From contig CANREH010000023.1 of the NCBI GenBank assembly GCA_947629585.1, positions 1 through 35,499 on the forward strand: DNA of 35,499 nt. Reading direction: 5' to 3'. Position 1 is the first letter of the stretch. Each line of letters opens with the position of its first letter. Below the pieces are notes generated by a model, which was given only the letters and a program-made list of their open reading frames with translations, did no database searches and was not told where the DNA came from. Below are positions 25,353 to 33,635 of this stretch, in pieces. The position numbers and the translations under genes were made by a program. This DNA is from an uncultured Lachnospiraceae bacterium (GTDB lineage: Bacteria > Bacillota > Clostridia > Lachnospirales > Lachnospiraceae).

Positions 25353-26511
25353 TGCTTTCATAACGGTAGGAAGTTTTCCTGAGCTCCTGGACAATTTCTT
25401 TTAACTGCTCCACGACATAGCGAACTTCTTCCTCCGTATTTTCCGCTCCCAGCGTCAGGCGGATGGAAGAATATGCCAGTTCGTCAGGAAGCCCGATCGC
25501 TTTCAGGACATGGGACGGCTCAGACGAGGATGCTGTACAGGCAGATCCTGTGGAAACACAGATATTTTTCATGTCCAGCATAATCAGGATCGATTCCCCT
25601 TCCACAAATTGGAAGCTGAAATTAACATTTCCCGGAAGCCGTTCTCTGCGGCTTCCATTGAGCCTTGCATACGGAATCTGTTTTAAAACCAGCTCAATCA
25701 TTAAATCCCGGAGCTTTCGTTCCCTTTCCGCCCTTTCTTCCATTCTTTCCATGGCAGTCTCTGCCGCTTTTGCAAAGCCGATAATCGCAGGCACATTTTC
25801 TGTCCCCGCCCGCATATGGTTTTCCTGTCCGCCCCCATGCATGAATTGTTCGATTTTCACGCCAGAACGGATATATAAAAAACCAATCCCTTTCGGACCG
25901 TTGATTTTATGGCTGCTCACGCTCAACAGATCAAGATTCATGTCCTTCACCCGAATCGGCAGGGCAGGATACGCCTGTACCGCATCCGTATGAAAATAAA
26001 TGCCTTTTTCTTTCGCGATTTTCCCAATTTTCTGAATCGGCTGGATCGTTCCGATTTCATTATTCGCCGTCATAACAGAAATCAAAACCGTTTCCGGGCG
26101 GATGGCGGCTTCCAAATCCTTCAAACGGATTCTTCCAAATTCATCCACTCCCAGATAGGTAACCTGAAATCCCCTTTTTTCCAGATATTCACAGGTATGG
26201 AGAATGGCATGGTGCTCTATCCGGGTCGTAATGATATGGCTTCCTGTCCCGGCATATTCCGCTATCCCTTTTAATGCCCAGTTATCCGATTCTGTTCCTC
26301 CCGAAGTAAAATAAATCTCCTCCGGATCTGCCCCGATGGAATCCGCTAAAATCTTTCTTGCCTCGGAAACTGCCTGCCTGTTTTCCATAGCAAACTGGTA
26401 TACCCCTGACGGATTTCCAAACCTTTCCGCAAAATACGGAACCATCGCCTGCTCCGCTTCAGGACAGACCGCCGTTGTCGCCGCATGATCCATATAAATC
26501 CTATTTTCCAT
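25330..26511 (-). CDS. cysteine desulfurase (NifS/IscS family)
   Basis: The 393-aa PLP enzyme takes sulfur from cysteine as a persulfide for Fe-S clusters or tRNA thiolation. Lys202 in SVSSHKINGPKG binds PLP, His101 is in the RIEHHAIL motif, and Cys325 in STGSACTASSSEPSH is the persulfide cysteine on the long active-site loop of IscS-type enzymes. No iscU or thiI is adjacent in the window, so the acceptor is not identified. The ribosome site is a poor G-run (GGGGGCG). Convergent 23-bp overlap with the PHP phosphatase gene. Confidence 0.95.
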   Translation of the reverse strand: MENRIYMDHAATTAVCPEAEQAMVPYFAERFGNPSGVYQFAMENRQAVSEARKILADSIGADPEEIYFTSGGTESDNWALKGIAEYAGTGSHIITTRIEHHAILHTCEYLEKRGFQVTYLGVDEFGRIRLKDLEAAIRPETVLISVMTANNEIGTIQPIQKIGKIAKEKGIYFHTDAVQAYPALPIRVKDMNLDLLSVSSHKINGPKGIGFLYIRSGVKIEQFMHGGGQENHMRAGTENVPAIIGFAKAAETAMERMEERAERERKLRDLMIELVLKQIPYARLNGSRRERLPGNVNFSFQFVEGESILIMLDMKNICVSTGSACTASSSEPSHVLKAIGLPDELAYSSIRLTLGAENTEEEVRYVVEQLKEIVQELRKTSYRYESISKEAGK

Positions 26512-26671
26512 AGACGCCCCCGTTTTTCAGCAGTCATTTCCTTTCCCTAACAGCTTATGCGGAAGAAAATATTTGGTGACAGTAATAATCCCCGTATAAC
26601 CTGTCATATGTTATAAAAACAAACACAGAAAATTCAAAAAATTTTTCTGCGAAATGGGAAGGGTGTATGTT

Positions 26672-28213
26672 ATGAGTAAAAAAACTGTCATGAAAGGCGC
26701 TATAATCCTTACCCTGACTGGAATCCTTACGCGCTTTATCGGATTTGGCTACCGCATTTTCCTCTCCAGCCTGATTGGTGCAGCGCAGCTTGGGATTTAC
26801 CAGATGATTTTCCCGGTCTTCGGCATCTGCGCCACGATTTATGGTGTCGGAATCCAGACGGCAATTTCCCATTTAACAGCGGCATGGCATGACAGAAGCA
26901 TTCCCCCTTTCTGCGCCTTAATAACGGGAATCCTGCTTTCCCTTTCCCTCTCTCTTTCCTTATCCGGGCTAATCTTCTGGCAGGCGGATTTTATTGCGGA
27001 AAAACTGTTACTGGAGCCTGCCTGTGAAGAACCTTTAAGAATCCTTGTTTTTTTATTCCCGTTCTGCGGCATATCCTCCTGCATCCACGGCTGGTATTAT
27101 GGAAACCAGAAAACCGCTGTCCCTGCCATGGCTCAGCTATTAGAACAATGCGTACGTGTCGGCGTCGTCTATATGCTCTCTGCCTCCTTGATGGAAAACA
27201 ATCTGATCTCCGGCTGTGAGCTGGCTGTAGCCGGGATGTGCGCCGGAGAAATCGCATCCTGTTTATTTACTGTGATATCCTTCTTTTTCACCAAACGAGA
27301 AGAAATGCGCCGTGCAGGTTTTTCTCGCCACTGCGGACATATCTCCGTTTTACCTTCCGGTAAAAAAGGAACTTATACTTTAGTTTTTAAAAAACTGCTG
27401 CACCTTGCTCTTCCTCTTACCGGAAATCGCCTGATCGTGAATATCCTTGCAGGCACAGAAGCGATTTTAATCCCTGCCTGCTTAAAAAAATATGGACTTT
27501 CTTCCGAAGAAGCACTTGCCGTCTACGGTGTCCTGACAGGGATGTGCCTTCCTTTTTTAATGTTTCCTTCTACCATCACCAATTCCCTGGCTGTCCTTTT
27601 ACTTCCTGCCGTAGCGCAGGCACAGGCAAGCGGACAGAAAAAACAGCTGGAACGCACCTGCTCTGTCACCATCCATTTTTGCCTGCTCATCGGGCTGTTA
27701 AGCGCTTCCATTTTCATTCTTTTGGGAAACCACCTCGGCAGATTTTTTTTCCACAGCACGCTTGCCGGAAAATACTTAACCATTCTCGCCTGGCTCTGCC
27801 CTTTTCTATACCTGACCGCAGCGCTTGGAAGTGTCTTAAACGGCTTAAACAAAGCAGGTACAACATTATTCAACAACGCTGCCGGTCTTGGCATACGGCT
27901 TTTATTCGTCCTGTACTGCATCCCCTCCAAAGGAATGGAAGGATATCTTGCCGGAATGCTCATCAGCCAGCTATCCACTTTTTTCTTAGATTTGATTGCC
28001 ATTTCCAAAGAAGTCAAAATCAAATGGAATCTTTTCGAATGGATTGTAAAACCCGGCATCACGCTTGCCTGCGCCGGATTTCTACTTTTCCACTGTTTCC
28101 ATTATTTTACGCAGACAGCCCTGATTCCTGAATTTTTCTGCATGGCCTGTGTCGGCGCGATTCTTTTTCTCACCAGCCTGCCTTATTTTTACCAATGTGT
28201 GAAATCAGTATAA
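26672..28213 (+). CDS. SpoVB-like flippase (polysaccharide/lipid II exporter superfamily)
   Basis: The protein (513 aa) starts at ATG 26672 after GAAGGG; an in-frame ATG at 26654 precedes that site and was not chosen. It has about 12-14 membrane helices from the first residues on (MKGAIILTLTGILTRFIGFGYRIFLSSLIG) and no soluble domain. The first helix with TRxxGFxxR and the length match SpoVB/MurJ relatives of the MOP superfamily, which move lipid-linked glycan precursors. SpoVB serves the spore cortex, and the next gene is a spore protein, so a sporulation role is likely. A CT-rich run (26937-26961) encodes an SLSLSLSLS stretch inside a helix. Confidence 0.8.
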   Translation: MSKKTVMKGAIILTLTGILTRFIGFGYRIFLSSLIGAAQLGIYQMIFPVFGICATIYGVGIQTAISHLTAAWHDRSIPPFCALITGILLSLSLSLSLSGLIFWQADFIAEKLLLEPACEEPLRILVFLFPFCGISSCIHGWYYGNQKTAVPAMAQLLEQCVRVGVVYMLSASLMENNLISGCELAVAGMCAGEIASCLFTVISFFFTKREEMRRAGFSRHCGHISVLPSGKKGTYTLVFKKLLHLALPLTGNRLIVNILAGTEAILIPACLKKYGLSSEEALAVYGVLTGMCLPFLMFPSTITNSLAVLLLPAVAQAQASGQKKQLERTCSVTIHFCLLIGLLSASIFILLGNHLGRFFFHSTLAGKYLTILAWLCPFLYLTAALGSVLNGLNKAGTTLFNNAAGLGIRLLFVLYCIPSKGMEGYLAGMLISQLSTFFLDLIAISKEVKIKWNLFEWIVKPGITLACAGFLLFHCFHYFTQTALIPEFFCMACVGAILFLTSLPYFYQCVKSV

Positions 28214-28332
28214 TAATTCAATAAAAATTACAAAAATTCCCAGTGTATTTTTCTAAAACCGCCATATACTATCTGACGTAACAAACAACAAAATCGAACC
28301 CGCAAAAAGCGGAGGAAATGGAGGCGTTTATT

Positions 28333-28542
28333 ATGTCTAGCAGAAACAGAGTGGAAGTTCCGGAAGCAAAGGATGCTATGGATAAATTTAAGTTTGAGGT
28401 TGCTGAAGAATTAGGGGTTCCTTTAAACCATGGTTATAACGGAAACCTGACTTCCTATCAGAATGGTTCTGTCGGTGGCCGTATGGTTCAGAAAATGATC
28501 CGCCGCCAGGAAGAAATGATGGCAGACAAACGGAACCAATAA
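28333..28542 (+). CDS. alpha/beta-type small acid-soluble spore protein
   Basis: The protein (69 aa from ATG 28333, GGAGG eight bases upstream) has both SASP signatures. KFEVAEELGV contains the site cut by the germination protease GPR, and GYNGNLTSYQNGSVGGRMVQKMI is the DNA-binding segment. Such proteins coat spore DNA and protect it from UV and heat. Upstream, CATATACTA near 28262 may be part of a forespore sigma-G/F promoter, but its -35 is unclear. A small CCGC-A5-GCGG hairpin (28300-28312) precedes the ribosome site. An in-frame ATG at 28318 lies between two GGAGG motifs and is less likely. Confidence 0.95.
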   Translation: MSSRNRVEVPEAKDAMDKFKFEVAEELGVPLNHGYNGNLTSYQNGSVGGRMVQKMIRRQEEMMADKRNQ

Positions 28543-28578
28543 AAACCGTTCTGTAAAAGCCCTGTGACTCTGGAGTAA

Positions 28579-28604
28579 GAACAGAATATGGTGGATTCCT
28601 GTTC
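28579..28604 (+). terminator. possible terminator of the spore-protein gene
   Basis: GAACAG (28579-28584) pairs with CTGTTC (28599-28604), the stem extended by an AAT/ATT step with one bulge, and TCTTTTCTTT follows. A weak but plausible terminator 37 bp after the stop. Confidence 0.4.
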
Positions 28605-28645
28605 AGATCTTTTCTTTAGCTGTTTCCTTCGGAGACGCCTATAAG

Positions 28646-28697
28646 AAAAAAGCTGCCGTTTTAACGAATGAAAATTCGTGAAGCGGCAGTTTCTTTT
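28646..28697 (+). terminator. strong stem-loop terminator downstream of the spore-protein gene
   Basis: CTGCCG (28653-28658) pairs with CGGCAG (28684-28689), enclosing a second stem ACGAAT/ATTCGT (28664-28669 with 28674-28679). TTTCTTTTT follows on the plus strand and an A6 run precedes, so it may work in both directions. Confidence 0.7.
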
Positions 28698-28773
28698 TCG
28701 AGTAATAGCTCATTAAACTATTCCAAAATAAAGATCAGGCGCTGCAATACCTGGATTCCTTTTATGGGAAATA

Positions 28774-28811
28774 AATAATAGTCCTAAACTAAGAAGTTAG
28801 GATTTATTATT
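28774..28811. terminator. terminator of the Rpn-like gene, spanning its stop codon
   Basis: AATAATA-TCCTAA (28774-28787) pairs with TTAGGA-TATTATT (28797-28811) around a small loop. On the minus strand it ends in TTTATTT; on the plus strand in T7. The stop codon of the Rpn-like gene is inside the stem. Confidence 0.65.
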
Positions 28812-29771
28812 TTTTTCCATTTCCTCAAGTTTTCTTAATAACTGTAAGTTCTCATTTTTCAAAGCTGAGTTTTTATCTTCCAGAGCTGTTTTTTCTAATG
28901 TCCAAGAAGATTCCTTTTCTTCCCATACAGCTCTTTCCTGGGCAATTCCCTGGGCAATTCCCTGGGCAATTCCCTGGGCAACTCCCTGGGCAACTCCTTG
29001 AGCAACTCCCTGGGCAACTCCCTGTGTAATGCCATCGTTGAAACCATTGTCGAAGCCCTTCTTGTAACCAGTATTATATCTCTCACGTTCCCTCATCAAT
29101 AATGTCATATACTCCAACCTCCATTCCTTATTTTCTTTTATGCTGTCAACCTTGTCCTTTAATCTCTTTGTAAGGTCGTCACCTGCTTCATTACTTTCCA
29201 CAAATCTTAAAAAATTCCTAAGAGCTGTACTGATCCGCCCGACCCTGCCTTTTGTGTTTAAAAACATATAAGTAGTACCATCATCTAAAGCCAGAGACCG
29301 TTTCTCTTTACAATACATGCGAAAAGTATAGAGATACCTCTTCAAATCAAACGGATCAAAGGTGCAGATAAAGATCACGAAACTCTTTGGCAATTCATTA
29401 TAGTCTGCTCCCTTTTCAATAGTGTTTAAGTCTATCATGGAACTGTAATATCGGCTCCTTTTTGGAAGATTCCCCTCGTTTGTGGTCTGCATCTCCACAT
29501 TATAAATAGTATTTTCTTCATCTTCCAGGCACACATCTAATTTTACACTTTTACTGTCAACAGCAATATCAATAATCTTCTGTTCCTCAAAGTAAGAAAT
29601 TTCTTTTATTTTCTTTCCAAATAACACTTCTAAAACTTTCTTGCAGATCTCCTGATCTCTCATTGCTTTTGAAAAAATAAAGTCATTCGATAGTGTCAAA
29701 CCTTCCCATTTTTCCTCTTTTTGTAATTGTTTTTCGAACCATGAAAAATCTTTTGCTTCTTTTTCGGACAT
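28797..29771 (-). CDS. Rpn-family PD-(D/E)XK nuclease (recombination-promoting nuclease/putative transposase)
   Basis: The protein (324 aa) starts at ATG 29771 after AGGAGG. The N-terminal 230 residues match the Rpn/PDDEXK transposase family: TLSNDFIFSKAM at the start, then Asp79 (KLDV) and Glu93-x-Gln95 (NVEMQ) as the nuclease core, then KRSRYYSSMID and FVIFICTFDPF. A short linker (GYKKGFDNGFNDG) leads to seven exact four-residue repeats GVAQ/GIAQ (about 251-278) plus a degenerate GITQ, then a charged coiled coil to the end. E. coli RpnA cuts DNA and promotes recA-independent recombination; role here unknown. The gene is more AT-rich than its left-hand neighbours, consistent with a mobile history. 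Confidence 0.88.
   Translation of the reverse strand: MSEKEAKDFSWFEKQLQKEEKWEGLTLSNDFIFSKAMRDQEICKKVLEVLFGKKIKEISYFEEQKIIDIAVDSKSVKLDVCLEDEENTIYNVEMQTTNEGNLPKRSRYYSSMIDLNTIEKGADYNELPKSFVIFICTFDPFDLKRYLYTFRMYCKEKRSLALDDGTTYMFLNTKGRVGRISTALRNFLRFVESNEAGDDLTKRLKDKVDSIKENKEWRLEYMTLLMRERERYNTGYKKGFDNGFNDGITQGVAQGVAQGVAQGVAQGIAQGIAQGIAQERAVWEEKESSWTLEKTALEDKNSALKNENLQLLRKLEEMEKNNKS
28937..29020. repeat. seven tandem 12-bp repeats inside the Rpn-like gene
   Basis: Units of CCTGGGCAAYTC (plus strand), four exact to this consensus in a row plus near-identical ones, with a degenerate eighth copy at 29021-29032. Each encodes GVAQ or GIAQ on the minus strand. Copy-number changes stay in frame, so the linker length can vary by slippage. 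Confidence 0.9.
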
Positions 29772-29790
29772 GTTAAAACCTCCTACCCAT

Positions 29791-29819
29791 ATCATAATCT
29801 ATTTGAGAAGAAATTTCAA
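29791..29819 (-). promoter_or_regulatory. promoter of the Rpn-like gene
   Basis: On the minus strand TTGAAA (29814-29819) and TATGAT (29791-29796) are 17 bp apart. The -10 is only seven bases from the AGGAGG site, giving a very short leader. Confidence 0.65.
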
Positions 29820-29993
29820 CTATTTTTTGATAAAGCAGCACGATAGTTCGATTGTAAATAAAATTGCAGCCACAGCAATTACTCAATTTTCTCTTCTGTT
29901 CTCTTTTTCCCGCTTCTGTTAGCATGAATACAGTTTTAAATTAATTGTATCTAAAAATATCTGACTAAAAACAAAATTGAGCCTGGCATCTTT

Positions 29994-30629
29994 TTATATG
30001 ATAATATATAACCTCCCTTCAATTCCCCTCTCTGCGCAAAAGCCAGATATTTCTTTATTACAATGTTCCGATGCGTTTTTTACTCCTTTGAGCCCAGACA
30101 AAAACAACAGGGATTTTATCGGAGCGAAAAGGATTGGCAATTTAAGTGCATATTTTGCTTGAATAAGTCCGAGTCTGTTCACAGTGACCGGATGGAAAAA
30201 ACTTATTTCGAACGGTGAATAGCCTATTCTTTCTACGTTTTTCTTTCTAACCACAAGCACTGCGGTGCCGCCGCTTTCTTTCAGTATACTGAACGTGTGG
30301 CGAAGAACCTCATATGCTCCTGCAAGAGTGCAGCCTGGCAGAAATATGCTGATGGTTCTGCCGCTTTCCGAAAGACTTTGCACTGCTTTTGGGTTTATAT
30401 CCCCTATCACTAAGAAATCAACATTTCTTATTTTACTGTATTTCCAAAATGGGTCTTTTTGCTTATTCATCTTTCTGACGGTAAACTCATTTACGATAAC
30501 AGCAGCTATAGTTATTGCAGCCAAAACAAACATTCTGAAAAACAGCAGAACCGCTATGATCAGCAAAATCAGCAAAACCGCAGCCGCAGCTTTTTTATGA
30601 TTTTTTACTTTCTTTATAATCCCGGGCAT
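29994..30629 (-). CDS. membrane-anchored protein of glycan cluster, function unknown
   Basis: I do not recognise this 211-aa protein. It has a basic start, a 36-residue hydrophobic stretch (about 14-49) that may be two short helices or a hairpin, then a soluble alpha/beta-looking domain of about 150 residues (DFLVIGDINPKAV, ISIFLPGCTLAGAYEVLRHTF, TAVLVVRKKNVERIGYSPFE). The pattern of strands ending in Gly-Asp and Gly-Cys might suit a Rossmann-like or SGNH-like fold, but no catalytic triad is evident. It overlaps the end of the aldo/keto reductase gene by 16 bp and is the last gene of the cluster. No clear terminator was seen after it. Confidence 0.7.
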   Translation of the reverse strand: MPGIIKKVKNHKKAAAAVLLILLIIAVLLFFRMFVLAAITIAAVIVNEFTVRKMNKQKDPFWKYSKIRNVDFLVIGDINPKAVQSLSESGRTISIFLPGCTLAGAYEVLRHTFSILKESGGTAVLVVRKKNVERIGYSPFEISFFHPVTVNRLGLIQAKYALKLPILFAPIKSLLFLSGLKGVKNASEHCNKEISGFCAERGIEGRLYIII

Positions 30630-31432
30630 AACATCGACTCCAGATACATTTTATAATCAATATTCAACGAAGATATTTTGCATATATCTTCATCTGACAG
30701 CTTAAAATCAAAGATCCCGGCATACTCGCCTACACGCTGAGGTTTCGTTGAAGTAAACACGGGCGTAACACCGGTGTCTATATGCCATCTCAAAACCGTC
30801 TGACCGAGGCTTTTCCCATTTTTCTGAGATACCTTTTTTAATATTCCACTGTCGCGAAGGCGTTCGTCCATCTTGCAGAGAGGCGAATACGCCTGCACCT
30901 CTATCCCATGTTCAAGGCAAAAATCAATTTCTTTTCCACACGTCCTGAGTGGATTTCTCTCTATCTGAATTATATCGGGAACATAATCAAACGCCGCAAA
31001 TTGTTTCAGATGCCGAAGACGGACATTGCAGACGCCGATTTTGCGGACAGCACCAGCTCTGCGGAGCTTAACAAAGCTCTCCCATGTTGTATTAAAGTAT
31101 TCAGGTACAGGCCAGTGGATCAGCAATGAATCAATGTAATCCACTCCGAGCTTTTTCATGGCAGATTCAACATATTTTGATATGTTCCCGTCCGATTCCT
31201 GCATCTGCCATGCGTCAATCTTGGTCTGGATAAACAGGCTTTCCCTGTCAATTACCATTTCATCTGACAGCTCTTTGAGGATCCTCCCCAAAACTTCTTC
31301 CGTGCCATAGCTTGGCGCAGTATCAAAGGCAAGTATCCTGCTTTCCACTGCAGCACGGATGACCTGTTTCAAACCGTCATAATCTTTGCTTGATGAAACA
31401 CCTGTTCCGAAAATAAGTCTGTTTGTGTCCAT
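30614..31432 (-). CDS. aldo/keto reductase
   Basis: The 272-aa protein is a TIM-barrel AKR. The catalytic tetrad is visible: Asp in FDTAPSYG and its Tyr, Lys in IQTKID, and His in LLIHWP. The C-terminal half has the NADPH-binding segments (QIERNP, VQAYSPL, TGVTPVFTSTKPQRVGEY). Members reduce aldehydes or keto-sugars; in a glycan cluster it may reduce a keto sugar or related intermediate (inference). AAGGAG lies five bases before the ATG but within a perfect hairpin. It sits between the decayed epimerase and the unknown membrane protein. Confidence 0.88.
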   Translation of the reverse strand: MDTNRLIFGTGVSSSKDYDGLKQVIRAAVESRILAFDTAPSYGTEEVLGRILKELSDEMVIDRESLFIQTKIDAWQMQESDGNISKYVESAMKKLGVDYIDSLLIHWPVPEYFNTTWESFVKLRRAGAVRKIGVCNVRLRHLKQFAAFDYVPDIIQIERNPLRTCGKEIDFCLEHGIEVQAYSPLCKMDERLRDSGILKKVSQKNGKSLGQTVLRWHIDTGVTPVFTSTKPQRVGEYAGIFDFKLSDEDICKISSLNIDYKMYLESMLCPGL

Positions 31433-31459
31433 GTTTTCTCCTTTTTCAAGGGAGAAAAC
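31433..31459 (-). promoter_or_regulatory. hairpin occluding the ribosome site of the aldo/keto reductase
   Basis: On the minus strand GTTTTCTCC (31451-31459) pairs perfectly over 9 bp with GGAGAAAAC (31433-31441) around a 9-nt loop. The 3' arm contains the ribosome site and directly abuts the ATG, so it could reduce translation when the mRNA is not being read through from upstream. Confidence 0.55.
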
Positions 31460-31477
31460 AACAGCTATAACCTCAGC

Positions 31478-32160
31478 CTATCTGTTTCTGATTCTTTTAT
31501 ATGCAAAGTACGGAGTATATCTCGCTATTATGTACTTGACTTTCTGCTTGATGCCATTAAACTCAGAAAGCTTGGTGTGCGTATGCAAAACCCTGTCAAA
31601 ATATGCTTCGCTGACAGCACGCCTTTGATCTATCCTATATCCTTCTCTGACGAACTCATCCATACATTTTCTTAATCCGTCTTCTATCGGTGTATAGGTC
31701 ATTCTGTTTCCGCTCAGGCGATCCATTTTGGAAGAATCAAAACGACGGTTGTAAATACGGTTATATTTAAGCCGCCATTTTCTTCCTAAAATAATCTCGC
31801 AGTCCTCTGCGTGAGGAAGCATAACAGTTTGTAAGCTATACCCCCCCCCGCAGATTTTTCGAGAGCGTCCTTGTATATGTTTAATATTTCGCCCCAGGTC
31901 TTTGACTCAGGTGATGCAATGTTTACCGCTTGGCCTAATGCCTGCGGGTTGCCGATGAGATAGCTTATTCCCCTCGCAACATCTCCGCCGTAGGTCATGG
32001 ACGTGAGCTTGTCCGCCAAATCATCATAAAAGACAACCTGCCTGCCTCTGAACGCTCTTCCAAGCCATTCGATAACATAAACACTGTTTCCCTGACTTGC
32101 AAGCAGTTCAACGAGCGGTGTTCCCATCACTCCCGTGCCGCCAAAAATCAAAATTTTCAT
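31478..32160 (-). pseudogene. decayed NAD-dependent epimerase/dehydratase
   Basis: The 5' part (31786-32160) starts with MKILIFGGTGVMGTPLVELL, a normal NAD-binding GxxGxxG fold. It then jumps at about residue 30 to the C-terminal half of the family (EWLGRAFRGRQVVFYDDL, TSMTYGGDVARGI). By family knowledge about 130 residues are missing in frame, including the catalytic Tyr-x3-Lys. After a run of nine G on the minus strand (31841-31849) the frame ends at a stop, but the neighbouring frame continues the homology (MLPHAEDCEIILGRKWRLKYNRIYNRRFDSSK ... GLRKCMDEF) to 31478. One extra G, or two fewer, would join the frames. An AAAGG ribosome site is kept. Two independent lesions argue for a pseudogene. 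Confidence 0.8.
31841..31849. repeat. homopolymer C9 (G9 on the coding strand) at the frameshift
   Basis: Nine consecutive C on the plus strand mark the point where the epimerase remnant changes frame. Runs of this length are prone to slippage and also to assembly error. Confidence 0.9.
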
Positions 32161-32165
32161 ACTGA

Positions 32166-33635
32166 TCAGCCTTTCTTTTTGCTTCCTTTTACGGACATGA
32201 TCTGTTTTACTGTTTCAATAATCCATTTGCGCTTGATAAGAAGCACTACCGTAAGGACGACGATTGCCGCATATCTTACATAAATATTAAAGTATGTAAA
32301 CTGAATGGCAAACCCGAGCGCCATGAACAGACCGGATATTGCTAAAAGCTTTTTAAGACTGTAAACCTTTTTTCCGCCTAAATTGTCCTTACAAATCTTT
32401 CTCATGCCGAGATAATGACATGCAGCATAAACCATGTAGCAGACAAGGGTAGTATATCCGGCTGCGAAATATCCGAAAATACCGATGAAAATATAGTTAA
32501 GAATAATATTCAGAACAGCGCCTGCCATGGTTGCAGCAGCGACATACCCGGTCTTTTCAAAATAAAATTCAAAGCTGGCAAAAAATCCATAGGTAAACAT
32601 AAAATACACGCTCATAGCCACGGGCGGAATCACCCATACTGCTTCATGATATTCAGGCGGCGCAAAGATCCGCACCACTTCAGGAGCAAAAGCGATAAGC
32701 GCAAGATTCAGCCCTGCCACTAAAATCAATGCAGGATACGCAAGCGTGGCTATCTCTTCCTGTCTTCCGGCCTTCTGCTTTGAATATCTCCACGGCTCCA
32801 GCGTCTGCGTGATGCCTGTTGTAAAGAGCGTCATAAGCTGGGAAATAGAGTATGCCAAGCTGTAGATTCCGGCAGTATCAGCGCTTGCCATCTTTTCAAT
32901 CATGATTCTGTCAGCGCTGTTCAGAATAGTGGTGGAAAGGTAATGCGGAATCAAGGGGATATTGAACAACAGCGCGTGCTTCCAAAATTCGGGCACACAA
33001 AGTTTTTTACCCTTTATAATCTGTGAAACCATAAGACCACTGTAGCCGATAAGCTCGACCACGGCAAGTCCAAGAATTCGCGCAGTCACCTTGTCTTCGG
33101 CATGAAGTACCAAAAAGATCCCCAAAAGAGGTTTGGCAATTGAAACCAAAATGGTTATCAAAACCAATTTGCGGTATCTGAACACTACACGTTCCGACGA
33201 TGCCCAAAATCCAAATGCTGCGCTCATCCAAATCATCAGAAGCATAGCAAGCATTTGGACCATCGTAAGTCCAAATAGACCGTTCCAGAAGTTGTAAAAC
33301 ACCAAGTAAATAGCCGCCCAAAGTGCAACAAGAAGAATTGTTAAACCCTGTAGTGAGGATGCATACTCCTTTCTGCGATCCTCATATTTCACAAGGCCTT
33401 GCATAAAGACGCCGCTTGAAAGATTCAACGATACGAACACCGTGACAATTCCAAGCCAGGAATTGAAAACGCTGTACTGACCGTACTCCTCCGTATTCAG
33501 AAGGCGTGTAAATATTGGCGTTGTAATGCTTGATATACCCTTTTGCATAAAGGAGCAGACCATGAACCAGAACGCGGCTCGGACTTGGACGGGTAACGTT
33601 TTATATTTGCTAATTATAGTTTTTTTATTTGCCAT
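32166..33635 (-). CDS. Wzx-type oligosaccharide flippase (MOP superfamily)
   Basis: The 489-aa protein has about 12-14 membrane helices, starting after a short basic N terminus (VRAAFWFMVCSFMQKGISSITTPIFTRLLNTEEYGQYSVFNSWLGI), a pattern typical of Wzx/RfbX flippases in capsule and O-antigen clusters. It would move the lipid-linked repeat unit across the membrane. Its ATG overlaps the end of the MenD-like gene by 11 bp, so the two are translationally linked, and the epimerase remnant starts five bases after its stop. The C terminus is a basic tail (IMSVKGSKKKG). Confidence 0.92.
   Translation of the reverse strand: MANKKTIISKYKTLPVQVRAAFWFMVCSFMQKGISSITTPIFTRLLNTEEYGQYSVFNSWLGIVTVFVSLNLSSGVFMQGLVKYEDRRKEYASSLQGLTILLVALWAAIYLVFYNFWNGLFGLTMVQMLAMLLMIWMSAAFGFWASSERVVFRYRKLVLITILVSIAKPLLGIFLVLHAEDKVTARILGLAVVELIGYSGLMVSQIIKGKKLCVPEFWKHALLFNIPLIPHYLSTTILNSADRIMIEKMASADTAGIYSLAYSISQLMTLFTTGITQTLEPWRYSKQKAGRQEEIATLAYPALILVAGLNLALIAFAPEVVRIFAPPEYHEAVWVIPPVAMSVYFMFTYGFFASFEFYFEKTGYVAAATMAGAVLNIILNYIFIGIFGYFAAGYTTLVCYMVYAACHYLGMRKICKDNLGGKKVYSLKKLLAISGLFMALGFAIQFTYFNIYVRYAAIVVLTVVLLIKRKWIIETVKQIMSVKGSKKKG

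Noticed and set aside
28543..28796. Possible small gene or RNA after the spore-protein gene
   Set aside because: The stretch is accounted for by two or three stem-loop terminators; no start with a ribosome site was seen.
29882..29981. CTCAATTTT/AAAATTGAG inverted pair that might mark an insertion-sequence remnant
   Set aside because: Only 9 bp, AT-rich, with no target-site duplication or transposase coding between the arms.
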